From assembly GCF_027244095.1 (NCBI RefSeq), contig NC_069661.1, positions 13,402,001 through 13,466,000 of the forward strand: a stretch of 64,000 nucleotides of DNA. The letters are read 5' to 3'. The notes beneath the pieces were generated by a model. The model was not told the DNA's origin. It ran no database searches and was given only the letters and a program-made list of their open reading frames with translations. Shown here in pieces: positions 1 to 10,169 of this stretch (positions are counted from its first letter, which is position 1; every line of letters starts with the position of its first letter). This DNA comes from Hemicordylus capensis. Lineage: Eukaryota; Chordata; Lepidosauria; Squamata; Cordylidae. Made by a program: the position numbers and the translations under genes.

Positions 1-115
1 AATCCCCTTCCTAATGATCCCTAACATGGAATTGGTCTTTTTCAAAGCTGTCACGCACTGAGTTGACACTTTCAACAAGCTGTCCATCATGACCCCAAGA
101 GGGGGCCTGTACTCA
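1..115 (-). mobile_element. LINE fragment, CR1/L2-type
   Basis: Read on the minus strand this stretch encodes the reverse-transcriptase-like string KKTNSMLGIIRKGI, a motif I recognise from the C-terminal part of vertebrate LINE proteins. The rest of the element would lie outside the window. It is too short to place in a clade with confidence. Confidence 0.35.
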
Positions 116-452
116 GGTTTGCTTTTAAACCATTTATTTTGTTTTGTTGTAATCCTCTATAAAAATATGCTAAATAAAAAAAAAATATAAATGCACACAG
201 TCATTCACACACACAAAAACACCATGTGCATCTGCACATACATTTATACAGACATATGTATACATATTATGTCTGAATAGGCCTTGACTGTATGTGCACT
301 GAACATAATGTACAGATAGGGTTACACTAAACTGTACAAATATTTAATTTACCATATAAACACAAGATGCAACTCATAAAAATCCAAGTATAAATCCAAC
401 AAAACAAGTGTATGTATACAATATACAAATCATGACGAAATCATCAACAAAT

Positions 453-497
<45 letters not shown>

Positions 498-925
498 GAT
501 AGATAGATAGATATATTCCCAATCAACCAAATCCAACAGTGACCCACTGTTCCTCCATTTTGAGAATAATATCTTTTTCAAGTGGATAAATGCGAGCATC
601 CAATAAATTCATTATTTATTTTAAAAGGCTTCCATTGTTTAAATAAGCCTCATTCACTCAGTCCTCTACCCCCAGAACAAGTAGCAGAAGCCGGGTGCAG
701 CCAATTATGTAGATCTGAATTGGGAGGAACTGAGCTGGGTGAGACCATGTGTGCGGGGGGGGGGGGGGTAGGTAGCATCATCTCCCCTGCAGATTTCAAC
801 TGTCCTGATACTGACCTCTCTCCCCTTTGCTCCCCAAACTTGTTGTTCTAGAGTTGCCCATATTAACGTGTACCAGAAAATGTTTGGGCTGGGGGAAAGA
901 CCACATCCAAGCAGTGTTTCCTCAC
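116..925. other. AT-rich non-coding stretch (inside or 3' of FAM47E)
   Basis: No coding exon was recognised here. It holds an AT-rich part, a GT/GATA microsatellite and a poly-G tract near 756-767. Because the FAM47E exon at 926-1076 ends in a splice donor, this DNA is the start of the following FAM47E intron, and the next exons lie beyond the left edge. Confidence 0.6.
455..515. repeat. Microsatellite (GT)n followed by (GATA)n
   Basis: About 20 GT dinucleotides run straight into four to five GATA units. This is a simple repeat of the kind that is usually length-variable. Confidence 0.97.
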
Positions 926-1076
926 CAGAGAATCAAACCAGCTGCAAAAGTCTTTGATGGACTGTGTTACACTCTCATCGAGAGGAGGAACATAATTCAG
1001 CCTGGCCTCTCTTGCTCTTGTAGCAACTTCTTTTTTGGAGAACCATGTGTAAGGATCCTTGCTTTGGGGCTCCTTC
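926..1076 (-). CDS. FAM47E: FAM47E third recognised exon
   Basis: The acceptor is CTCCTACAG and the donor is GTGAGG. The exon is 151 nt: one base completing the split Trp codon of the previous exon, then exactly 50 codons. It reads SKDPYTWFSKKEVATRAR and then LNYVPPLDESVTQSIKDFC, an open conserved-looking stretch ending WFDSL. The 'PLDE..... FC.W..SL' pattern is one I associate with FAM47-family proteins from memory. The exact phase fit at both ends is the strongest evidence. Confidence 0.75.
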
Positions 1077-4000
1077 CTGTAGGAGACATTTGCATGATGC
1101 TATAATTTAGTGTCCTCTAATACAATTTAAACTCCAGTGCAAATAAATAATACTGTTTGGTATATGTGTAAGTGTGTACACACACACCCCTTTATTACAG
1201 TCACAGACCAGCTACATATATGTGCCCAAAGTACTCTATCTTTCTGTCTGTTTGTCTTTCTCTCTGTCTCTCTCACATAGAAATTATGCAGGAGAAGCTT
1301 TCCCCACCACTTATCTGCATACCAGGAAAAGCCTCACCAGGGTGTTTTCCGGATTACATACTACAACGTACTTGCAACGTATCCACTAAGTGCCCCTCCA
1401 TATTGCCTGTGTTTCCACATCAGTGTCATTGTGTTGTCAGCAGAGTGCTGTTCACATTTCCCATACCTTGATTCAAATTTTCATGCTGTGTTTTTGCCCT
1501 ACAACACTGTAAATGCGCTGCAGGAAAGTAGCTGGGTGTTTTTTTTTGCATTGTAGGGAGCCTTTCCCCGCATTTTATGCATTGTAGCATTTTGCAGTAT
1601 GGACAGTTCTTTGCCCTCCCCTGCCCGTGCTTGCTTCCTTTGCCCCCTTGCCGTGGGGATAGAAACAGGCAGGAAGAAATCTCAGCTTTCCTTTCCTTTC
1701 CTCCCCACAAATCCCAAACCACACACTTCCCTCCTCCTCTGCTTGCCGTTGCTTCCAACATAACTTGAGCTTGTCAACACAGAAGGGGGAGGGGAGAGCA
1801 ACTGAGCAGATTTCGGAATCCAAACCTTTCTCGTGCACATTTTACTGAAGAGGAAGCCCATTGAACTAAATCATTTACTTCTGGGCAATCCCACATGCTT
1901 AAGAGCCTCTCCATCTCTTACAACCCTTTTTTTAAAAAAAGGCAGTCAAGACACCTTTGTTCACCCAGGCTTTTAATTAGATACTGTTTTAATTGATGAT
2001 TATTAGTATTTTTAACATTTTAAAATGTTTGTAATGTTTTAACTTTTTTATTTGTTGTTTTTATTGTTTTGTTGTAAACTGCCCAGAGACTTGAGTGTTG
2101 GGCAGTATACGAATGTGCTAAATAAATAAATAATAAATGCTGCAAGGCAAAGGGCAGGGAGAGAGAACAGTCACTTACTTAGAAGGAAGCCCACTGAACT
2201 GAATCATAATTCATTTACTTCTGTGCAACCCCACAGCCCTCACTGGAGGAGCACTTGCCTCCCCTCCTCTTCTCCCCTCCTATTTATTTATTTATTTCTC
2301 TGGAGGCACGCCGCCGCCATCCTCCATCCTCAGGAGAAGGCCCGACAGGAGGGAAGCAGCGAGGGCAAAGGCGGAGAGGAGAAAGGGGCCCCACCGCCTC
2401 TGCATGGCTCCCGGGCCCTAGCAAGGCTCTGCCTGGGGCACCGACTGAGGAGGAGTGGCAGAGGCTGCTGCTGGAGCTGAGGGGCCACCGGCCGCCACCG
2501 CTATGGAAAAGAGCGCCCACCCAACTGGGCATGCCAGTGCCTCTCCCCCCCGCCCCCTTCCAGGCTTGCCACAGGATTCCTTTTTGCTCCCCCATTTAAA
2601 TTTTTTTTTTAAATCACTCCACACACACACTCCACAACTCCATTGGCCCAAATGGAGCAGGAGGAGGAGCAGATAAATGCATTTCAGTGAGAATATGGAC
2701 ACTCCTGCCTGGAAAATATGTTCCACCAGACGGAAAACATGAATGGCCACCCGCTTACAACAAAGCATTAAACAACCCTTTACTCTCGTTTTGAAACCGT
2801 TACCCTATTCCATCACAGTTTGCAATGCATTAACCACTGCAAATCTCGTAGTCCAGAAAACGCCCTGCATATTTTCGGTGTGCCAGGCTGTTTTTACAGC
2901 TGCAGTAACAGAGTCGGCTCTCCTGCATCTGGCAGCCCAGTTTTCTGTCCTTCCTAAAGCTGTGAACCTGCTCAGCCTTTTGTGCCCAGAAGGTGGCATC
3001 CATCAACAGACTGTCTGCAGACTCCTACCGTTTACTTTTACAATGGTTGCTCATACGGCTCAGAATTAAGAATCCAAACATGTCCCTGCTCCCTCTAAGG
3101 AGGCAGGGGACCAACCATGGGTGAGGGTGGCAGAAGTGTACAGCTTCATGCCAATTTAACATAAAGCAGTTTGGCAATTTACGGCTTAGGATGGACATAG
3201 GAATCTGCCTTCTACTGAGGCCAACCATTGGTCCATCTAGCTCAGGATTGTCTACCCAGACTGGAAGCAGCTTCTCCAAGGTTGCAGGCAGGAGTCTCTC
3301 TCAGCCCTATCTTGGAGATGCTGACAGGGAGGGAACTTGGAACCTTCGGCATGCTGGTCAGTGTAGACAACACAGAGCTAGATGGACCAACAGTCTGACT
3401 CTGTAGACAGCAGCTGCCCTATGTTCCTATGACCAAAAATCAGGAGTGCACACAGCTCCCAAATCAGCGTAGGATGCGTCTCCTACCCAATTTACAATTG
3501 TGTGAACTGGCTGAAGGTGTAGACTGACCCTTATCTTCTTAAGAAATCTATTTGTCTTCAAGGTGCCATAGGTCTCTTGCCACCCATAGATACTGCAGCA
3601 CCATCTCTACATGGAAATGTACATCATTGCAGGCAATCCACAGTGCTCTTTCATTGGCCGCGTTTGCACGTAGGTAACGTGGAACCACAGTTCCGCCCCT
3701 GCCCCCCCGCCCCCCGCCTCCTGTCTGAATTCAGACATCATGGAGAGCACTCTCTCTGCAGTCAGAGAGACTGCAGAGAGGAGGGGGGAACTGGCTGTAC
3801 GGGCTTCCTTTTGGCATGAAGGACAGCCTGCACAGCCAATCACAGCAGAAGGAAGGGAGGACCTCCCTCCCTCAACTCCCGTCACACTGAACACAGCCTG
3901 CAGTTCTGAATTCAGACAACATGCAGGCTGCATGGAACCTTGGGTTGGGGCAACGAAATTCACGAAAACCCAAGGGTTCAGATTCAAAATCCAAACCTCG

Positions 4001-7000
4001 GGTGGGATGCCTCATGGAACCAGAGTTGCACATTAGAACAGCCCTGTGGGATCAGGCTCAAGGCCCATCTAGTCCAGCATCCTGTTTCACACAGTGGCCG
4101 ATTTGGATGCATTTGGATGACATGCATTAGGATGACACGGGGAAATTAACTCTGCCCCCTAAAACTCTGGTTCTGCATTATGTTCGAATGCAGCCATTGT
4201 GTTTTCTCCAGTACTCACCAACTGTATGACTTGGGCTTGGTTTGTCTGTTTCTTTTGTCTCCCGGCTGAGATTGCATTGAAGAGAGAATACAATGCTCCT
4301 CTTCTACAGCAGCATCTCCACTAAGTGGAAGCATCTCAGGGTCCAGGATGCCCATGACCTCCTTGAAAAGCTACGAAGAAGAAACAGAAAGCGTTTCTGA
4401 ATGGGAATAGGCCACCAGATCAGTCCAGAGATGTTGGAGGTGGAATTTCAGTGCATCAACCTTTTACACCAACTATCCTAATGATCACTAGGGACATTGG
4501 GAGTAGAGATAGTGAGTAAGGGTCTCCCCAACTGCTTTACCCATCTAGGACCCCTGAACTGACTCTTCTGCACTTCCTGTGCTGAGTCACAATCCTTCCT
4601 TTCCTCCTAGAGAGAAGATGGAAACATCTCTCTCCCTCCTTACCATCATGTAGCCCTTTAGATTAGGATTAGGACTTTTCTATCCAAGTGTACTTAACCA
4701 AAAAATAATTAGTATTTAGTTCTACAAGAATCTCCATGTGTTTTCTCTAAATAGCTGCAACAACTAAACCATCCTCTGCTACCTAGTCTGTAACTGGAGT
4801 GTGTGTGCTCATTCTGTAGTGCTCTGCTGTTTTACCTACTGGGGGTAAAAATTAACAACCCACCCCCCCCAACCCCAACAAGAGATACTGATCAGGCAGA
4901 AATCTCTAATCTATGGTGCATAAGCTAGAAGCCCAAATGGTGGTGTGTGTTTTTTAAAGTAGCTAGGAATTTTCCATAAAGCAAGCAAGCAAGCAAGAAA
5001 GAAATATTGCAAATACATGCATGTAATGAAACTTTGCCAGCCTTGCACTGAATTCATATGTGAACTGGACACATATGAAGCTGCCTTATACTGGGGCAGA
5101 AGAACGTTGGACCACCTAGTTCAGTATTGTCTGCATTGACTGGAAGCAGCTTTCCACGGTTTCAGACATGGGCCTTTCACAGTTCTGAGGACTGAACCTG
5201 GAATTTTCTGCATGCAAAACCCATGAGCGCTATTCAGACATTACGCAGTATATGCCTACAAGTACACTTGAACATGTGTTTGTGGGAGTGACTGTGCATA
5301 TATATCTCTGTGCTTTGTTTTTTAAATAAATTATTTTTAAAAAAATGTGAATCTGGGTACAGCCTCACTAAAATGCAGGGAACAGACAGGAACCGTACTG
5401 CTGTAGGTCTGTCAGATATTTATTTCTCTATTTATTGTTCAATTTATATACTGCTTTTCATTAAAATAATAATGTGATATCATGTATAAATGACTATGCA
5501 TACATGCAGTTCTGTATGTGCACACACTGTACACAGATAGCACTTGCATTGGATGGAGCTATGCAGGATGCCTCTCAATACCAGTTGCATGATCCAGCAG
5601 GGCTGTCCTTATTTGTTTGTTTGTTTGTTTATTAAATTTGTGACTGCTCCAAATTGTCATCTCTGGACGGTTAACAGCACCATAAAACAAGTTAAAAACA
5701 TATACAAGAAACTTAAAACAACTTAAAAATTTAAAAATTCTTGTGTTCTTTAAAAGTTCTTATGTTCTTAGGCTCTGTCCCTGAACTATGGCCTCTCCTC
5801 AATTGCCCCCACAGCAAGGGACAGAATTCCTCCAAATGGGACGCAACCAGGAATCGCATGCCAAGAAATGAGGGAAACAGAAACACTTTTAATGAAATGA
5901 ATAAACTCCTTCTAACAACAAAAGCTTCTTGAAAATGCGGTAGAGATCCAGGGGTCATTGTGAGCCCGGCTGATGTTTGGCTATGCTGAAGAAATGGAGG
6001 AAGTGTTTAGGAATGTCATGTCCTTGAAGTACAACTTGCAAATGAGGCCAAGAAGGGTGACCTTTTTCCCACACTTGGCTGCAATTGGCATCTACATTCT
6101 CATGAGCTGTTTTGTGTGTGCTTGCCTATTACAACAATAAAAATCCCCAGCAGTGATAGTCCCCCCCTCCGCCTCGATGCTCTTATGAGAAATTATGAGG
6201 GAAAGAGAAATTCCCCTCAGTCAGAGAATCCCCCCAGGGGAGGCCGGGATAGGTCAAGGTGACAGTGATGCATAACAAGATTGTTTTTTTCACTACCAGA
6301 CGCCTCTTGAGCAGTGAAATCTCTGGGCCAGCCTGTTCCCACATGACAACAGAGATTCACACCTCGTCCTTCAACTGGCCCTCTTTACTGGGGACTGCCC
6401 CAATTTCCTGGTCTCTGACCCTAGCAAACCACTGCCATTTTCGAGACGTTGGGGGCTTTCGAGATTTGTGTAAGTGCACAGTAGTCCTTCAGGTTTCAGT
6501 GCCATGTACATCTTCTATAATGAGATAATGATGAAGCATATGTGATGGTTTTGAGTGGCTGACATGCTAACACGGCTTTAGTGCAAGACTGTTGTGCTAG
6601 CTGGCAGCCTGGGCCACCCCGTGAGTGAGGAGAGGAGCCAGGGCATGTTCCTCTGTGAAAATGTTGGAGGGTCCGTAACATTCACAAGGCAAGTTACTCT
6701 CTTGCTTCACCCTCACCTAGCTCATAAGGTTGTTGTGAACATGGAACCAGTCAGCCTTTGACCAGAAAATCCTGGGAGAGGATCTAGCTCACCCTTGTGG
6801 AAAAGTGAATGCTGAACTCAGGGGCATAGCTAGGGGAGAGGGGGCCTGTGTTCACCCCTCTCTCCGGTGGCCCCTCCAAGTGAGGGAGATAATGAAGAAA
6901 ATAGGGAAAGGTAGAGCATAGGGGCCTGCAGGAGCTGCGGGGCCCAGGTTCTTTGAACCCATCCACTCAATTATGAGTACAGTCCTAGCGATTTGCTTCA

Positions 7001-7430
7001 CTTTTGTATTAACCATATTGCCTAAATAATCTTTAACATTTACACAAATGTGGAATCTTACCTCCAGAGGGATGCTCTCTTCCAAATGAGGGTAAAGAGC
7101 TAAGGGATGTTGGCTGAGGCAGTACTCGACTTGAGCAACACCATCTTTTCTGGCTTGCAGCATTGGGCTGAGCTTGGAGGTGCAGCTCTGAGGCACGGCT
7201 AGCATCCTTTTGGCCCTCTGCTGTGTCTTGTGCGGGCCCTCAGGCTTCCTGGTGAGAATAACAGGAGCAGGCCCCTTGGTGCCGTGGGTAACGATGCTGT
7301 CACATGGAGGAGGGATGCCCCCACGGAAATCATCCAGATTGTTTTGCAAGAACCTCCAGCGTTGGCTATTCAGGGAATCTGAGAGCCTGGATTTGTTAAG
7401 ACTGTGTTTTTGAAAGCACTTAAAAGACAT
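926..7430 (-). CDS. FAM47E: FAM47E, 5' three coding exons (partial gene)
   Basis: Spliced minus-strand gene. Coding exons are 7430-7062 (from ATG), 4370-4219 and 1076-926; the gene continues left of the window. The 224 residues read so far resemble vertebrate FAM47E from memory: LDDFRGGIPP (human LDDFRKGCPP), SKLSPMLQARK (SKLSPAQQARK), HPLALYPHLEESIPLE (HPLALYLNLEEAMPIE) and FKEVMGILDP (SKVLEVLDP). Exon phases fit exactly: exon 1 ends in phase 0 at a GTAAG donor, exon 2 is 152 nt and ends in phase 2 at GTGAGT, and exon 3 opens with the single base that completes a Trp codon. The start chosen is the first ATG of the first exon, with A at -3. Human FAM47E has about 20 more N-terminal residues, so an upstream coding exon cannot be excluded. 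FAM47E is reported to act with arginine methylation of chromatin; that role is family knowledge and is not visible here. Its closeness to CXCL9/10/11-type genes agrees with human 4q21. Confidence 0.82.
1800..2880 (+). repeat. Interspersed repeat X, copy 1
   Basis: This segment matches 55145-55972 in inverted orientation, including shared blocks around GAAGCCCATTGAACT, CTCCATTGGCCCAAATGG and CAGAAAACGCCC-like ends. A LINE 3' tail (about 1925-2135) is inserted in this copy only, so it arrived later. A fragment of the same repeat sits at about 45718-45765. I do not recognise the family, and no coding potential is visible. Confidence 0.55.
1925..2135 (+). mobile_element. CR1/L2-type LINE 3' tail
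   Basis: This is a 3' UTR-like block seen many times in the window: 'TTTTAATTAGATACTGTTTT', a T-rich stretch, then 'GCCCAGAGACTTG', 'GGGCAGTATA' and a terminal AAATAAATAAATA run. It is 5'-truncated and inserted into repeat X. Confidence 0.8.
3193..3432 (-). mobile_element. SINE family B body (antisense) with a second tail in sense
   Basis: The antisense body contains ACCATTGGTCCATCTAGCTC and the 'TTGCAGGCAGGAGTCTCTCTC' region of the common SINE family B. At about 3357 it switches to a sense-orientation tail (GAGCTAGATGGACC then CTATGTTCCTATG). The result is a head-to-head arrangement of two partial copies. Confidence 0.75.
3433..4034. other. FAM47E intron, GC-rich repeat-like segment
   Basis: No exon was recognised. 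Around 3660-3960 there is a GC-rich segment with two CTGAATTCAGACA-like blocks and CTCTCTGCAGTCAGAGAGA-type short palindromes. It is probably a decayed non-autonomous DNA transposon, but I could not define its ends. Confidence 0.35.
4038..4110 (-). mobile_element. LINE 3'-end fragment
   Basis: The antisense of the tail 'GGATGCTGGACTAGATGGGC' and 'CAGCAGGG..GTTCT' is visible. The same tail occurs at 21508-21788, 29290-29408 and 48362 onward, where it is attached to LINE coding sequence. Confidence 0.7.
4219..4370 (-). CDS. FAM47E: FAM47E second recognised exon
   Basis: This exon has a TTTCTTCTTCGTAG acceptor and a GTGAGTAC donor, and is 152 nt with 50 full codons plus two bases. It starts LFKEVMGILDPEMLPL, which lines up with human LLSKVLEVLDPDRKL directly after the block that ends the previous exon. 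The second half is acidic, then basic (EEEH, then DKRNRQTKPK). A solo LTR begins only 62 bp beyond the acceptor inside the intron. Confidence 0.8.
4432..4880 (+). mobile_element. Solo LTR, copy 1
   Basis: This is an LTR-sized segment of 449 bp that starts TGTTGGAG and ends CAACA, flanked on both sides by the 5-bp duplication AGAGA (4427-4431 and 4881-4885). It matches the inverted element at 42212-42650. No internal gag/pol region adjoins it, so it is a solo LTR of an LTR retroelement (ERV or Ty3-like; family not assigned). It sits in a FAM47E intron, antisense to the gene. The two copies have diverged clearly from each other while both target duplications are intact, which suggests an old but not ancient insertion. 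Confidence 0.72.
5068..5225 (-). mobile_element. SINE family B, old antisense copy
   Basis: It starts GAAGCTGCCTTATACTG and carries the diverged 'TTCAGTATTGTCTGCA' body and a 'GACTGAACCTGGAA' stretch near its far end, which resembles a tRNA B-box on the opposite strand. This would make it the tRNA-headed version. It is heavily mutated. Confidence 0.6.
5226..7061. other. FAM47E intron
   Basis: No exon was recognised. It contains short LINE-tail scraps (about 5405-5480 and 5600-5725, with TTTG-TTTG repeats) and a piece at about 6823-6985 that resembles the mini-hAT at 26219-26386. That piece starts CAGGGGCATAGCTAGGGG and has CTCAATTATGA near its far end, but no matching target duplication was seen. 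The rest looks like unique sequence. Confidence 0.5.
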
Positions 7431-7443
7431 GTTCTCTTTGTAT
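7062..7443 (-). CDS. FAM47E: FAM47E first recognised exon
   Basis: The acceptor is a long T-rich tract ending TTTTTTTCAG at 7444 and upward on the minus strand. The donor is GTAAG just left of 7062. The first 13 bases (7443-7431) may be 5' UTR, since ATG at 7430 opens 123 codons without a stop. The reading frame continues about 70 codons past the donor, but that extension has no FAM47E similarity and is intron. Conserved blocks run from CFQKH near residue 5 to HPLALYPHLEESIPLE at the exon end. Confidence 0.83.
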
Positions 7444-8279
7444 CTGAAAAAAATAAAACCACACACTCAAGGACTACAACCTTGTTTTTTTAAAAAATTG
7501 GCCTTGCTTCTGTACCTTTAACAGGAGTCTTATGCACAAAAGTTTAGAGGGTGAAGCTTTCTCCCTTACATCCATGCCAGGAAAAGCATTCCTTGCTTTC
7601 TTTCTAGGTCAGATGCTACTGAAAGCATAGAAGCAGAACTAATATACTAAAGTGGCAACCCTGACACAAAACACTTCTGACCACAACCAAATTATTACCA
7701 CCACACTACACCACAGCTTCTTCTGTGGACTTTTTAAATAGCCAAATCATTACATATCACTAGTTATGCATTTGCACATAAAGTATACAAAGTATAGTGA
7801 GGTCCTAACCAGTGTTCTCTGTGTTGGAATATTATTTGCAAATAGCTCTCAAACAGCCAAAAAGCACTGTTGGTTTGCACAGACGCCTTATCAACGGCGC
7901 TTGCAGTGGGTGGTAGATTCCACCACCACCCACCACCCTTGAGGATGATACTGCTTGAAAGTATGCCTCAAAGGGGAGGGGAACCAGGCCAAGGCCATAA
8001 GCCAGATGTCTTGAGAAGTAGAAAGTGTGAAATATTGCACTTGGAAGCAATTCGGAACCTTTGGGGTTAAAAGTAACGCTTTGGCTTGTATAAAATGCGC
8101 AGGTGCAAAATTTGTTGAGTACACAGTATATAAGGCAGATGAATTGCCAGAGGGGGGCGGTCGCACCCAGAAGCTTTTGCTAGCATGAAATAAAGCTTGG
8201 TTTGAAACTTGATACTGGTGTCTGGTGAAAATTACCTAGCCAAGAGACGGGCGACAGGGAGAATCTCTCCCTTCTAACA

Positions 8280-8385
8280 CAGGGATTCCCAGATGTTGTT
8301 GACTACAACACCCAGTAACTCCAGTCAAAGGCTATGACAGCTGAAGATGCTGGGAGCTGTAGTCAACAACATCTCGGCATCCCTG
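8280..8385. mobile_element. Short palindromic MITE, copy 1
   Basis: The arms CCCAGATGTTGTTGACTACA and TGTAGTCAACAACATCT pair across a short loop, with outer CAGGGAT and ATCCCTG ends. The same foldback unit recurs at 22262, 36550, 39567, 41930, 45999 and 46843. No protein is encoded. Confidence 0.8.
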
Positions 8386-8477
8386 TTAAAGGGAACATTA
8401 GTACTAACTCATCAATATTCTTTTAATGACATAAATGCATTTCCATTATATCAATTATTATTTTGTGACCGTTGCAA

Positions 8478-8830
8478 TCAGGGACGGCCCTTTCATGAGG
8501 CGAGGTGAAACAGTCACCCCAAGTGGTGGATTATTGGGTGCCAACAAGTTGGCAAGGTGCCTCTCACTGCTACCATTGGAGTCACTCTTGGAGACTGACC
8601 TAAGCCTTGCAAAGTTTGCAAAAAGGGCCCCTCCTCACTCTCACTGCAAAGCTTGCAAGACGCACATGGAGGGACAAGGAGTCCACGGGCAACCTTCCCT
8701 CCCCCCTGCTCCCTCCTGCACCACTTTCAAAACTTGCAAGGGTTAGTTTTAAAAGGGGACTGGCCCCCACCAAATGGCAGCATTTGACACCTCACCTCAG
8801 GCACTGCCATGCCTTGGGCTGCCTTTGGTT
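8478..8830. repeat. Interspersed repeat Z, copy 1
   Basis: It shares 'CCTTTCATGAGGCGAGGTG', 'GGATTATTGGG', several 'GCAAAGCTTGCAAGA'-like units and 'GGGGACTGGCCCCCACCA' with 14238-14980. A short piece of it occurs at 48848-48930. The internal AAGCTTGCAAG units are arranged repeatedly. It is probably a non-autonomous DNA transposon, but its termini are unclear. Confidence 0.5.
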
Positions 8831-9857
8831 TCGATTTTGATACCACAAGTTATAGTCTCACAAGACCTGAAATCCCCATTTTACGCTAGTGTCAGTTTCT
8901 CATATGGTGCAGTCAAAACAGGGACCTGAAATCCTCATTTTGAATTTGTGTCAGTTTCTGATACAGTTCGGCTAAGTTTGCTAAAGACTATACCCAGTGT
9001 TTGGGGTTGCCAGCTGATCAGAACAAAACTAGCTGGGCCTGTTCTAGTGCCTTTAGCAGTAGCATAATGTGCAGAATCAGCATGTGAAGCTTTTCTTGGG
9101 CATGAAAGGGTTTCACCTGCAGATGCTTGCAAATCAAGCTGTTGTTAAAGGCTAAACTACAGGTGCTGGTTGCAGAGTTGACAACACCATTCTTATGTTA
9201 AAAGGGAAGAGATAGTGGAAAAGTTCTGTCCCCAAAATTGGATTTCTACAGGGGTACAGATTTCTTCCTAGCATTTGAAAAATCCCCCTTCATTTTATTG
9301 AACCCCCCCGCACAAACCTAATAACCCATATCTCCCCTCAAGACTGTCTTTCCTTCACCCCCCCCCCCAAATTAAGTGAGGGGTTACTCCTCGAACTCTC
9401 ACTCTGTCTGCACCCCTGGATTTCTATATGAACCGTACCAGGAAAAGGTATTACAAGCATTCTGTGTAAATGATCTCTTCTATAATAATATATCCAAATA
9501 ACTAGCATATACTTTACACCAAACTGCAGAAATAAACAGAAGGAGCAGTTGACCCTCTAGCAGGACAACACTTCATAGTAGAATTATGAAAGAGTGATTT
9601 AACTTCTTAGCTAATGATGCAATAAAGGAAAATACATACCAACCAGCAAACGTTGCACAGCTCCACAAACAGTCTTGCATCTAAATCTAAGTCAGTAGTG
9701 CAAGGACACAGACATGTAAATGTTGCATAAAATGTTGTTCCCCGTTAAGTGTATGGCTGGCGTTTGAGTTTTCATAAATCTTTGTCTTTGGGGAGAGGAG
9801 AAAACTGAGTATGTTCCCAGCAGCTCTCTGCCTCTGCTCTCAGTGTGTTTGGGACTG

Positions 9858-9871
9858 GTTGTTAGGGCAAC
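9858..9871. promoter_or_regulatory. RFX X-box motif upstream of FAM47E
   Basis: GTTGTTAGGGCAAC fits the RFX X-box consensus RYYNYY-N(1-3)-RRNRAC at every position with a 2-bp spacer. It lies about 2.4 kb upstream of the first recognised FAM47E coding exon, where a 5' non-coding exon and promoter could be. RFX factors drive ciliary and testis genes. The motif match is seen; use as a FAM47E promoter element is inference. Confidence 0.35.
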
Positions 9872-9959
9872 AAACATCTTCCCAACTAGCAATTCAGTTG
9901 GTTTGTGCATGTATGTAGAGCATTTTTTTGCACATGCAAGAACAAATCTTCAAATATCT

Positions 9960-10165
9960 AGAGGAATGTCACATAGAAGAAGGAGCAGGCCTCTCCCTTG
10001 TTGCTCCTGAGGAGAAGACTGGAGCTAATGACTTGACATTACGAAGAAGGCAGTTAAGTTTCATTATTAAGAGGAGTTTCTCAACTGTAAGAGTTGTTGA
10101 ACAATGGAACAACGGTCCTACCTGATTAAGCTGGTGGAGCATCTCCAGACGGGCTCAGGTTTCAT
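9960..10165 (+). mobile_element. LINE 3'-end fragment (C-terminal RT-associated tail)
   Basis: The open stretch reading VRVVEQWNNGP and the following bases resemble the end of a CR1/L2-type LINE protein (pattern 'VVN.WN.LP'). It lies just before the L1-type element. It is short and diverged. Confidence 0.45.
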
Positions 10166-10169
10166 CAGT

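Larger units (their letters stand above)
7444..9857. other. Region 5' of FAM47E coding exons, repeats
   Basis: No coding exon was recognised. It holds a short palindromic MITE (8280-8385) and repeat family Z (8478-8830). The remainder looks unique. If FAM47E has a 5' non-coding exon it should lie here; a GTATGT donor-like site occurs on the minus strand near 9638, but I could not link it to the coding exon in frame. Confidence 0.4.

Noticed and set aside
6852-7466. The whole 204-codon open frame as a single-exon gene.
   Set aside because: Only 7443-7062 matches FAM47E and is bounded by a strong acceptor and a GTAAG donor; the remainder is intron read-through.
9638-9830. FAM47E first coding exon using the GTATGT donor near 9638.
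   Set aside because: Joining it to the 7443 acceptor in the only open frame creates a stop codon at the junction, so at most it could be non-coding.
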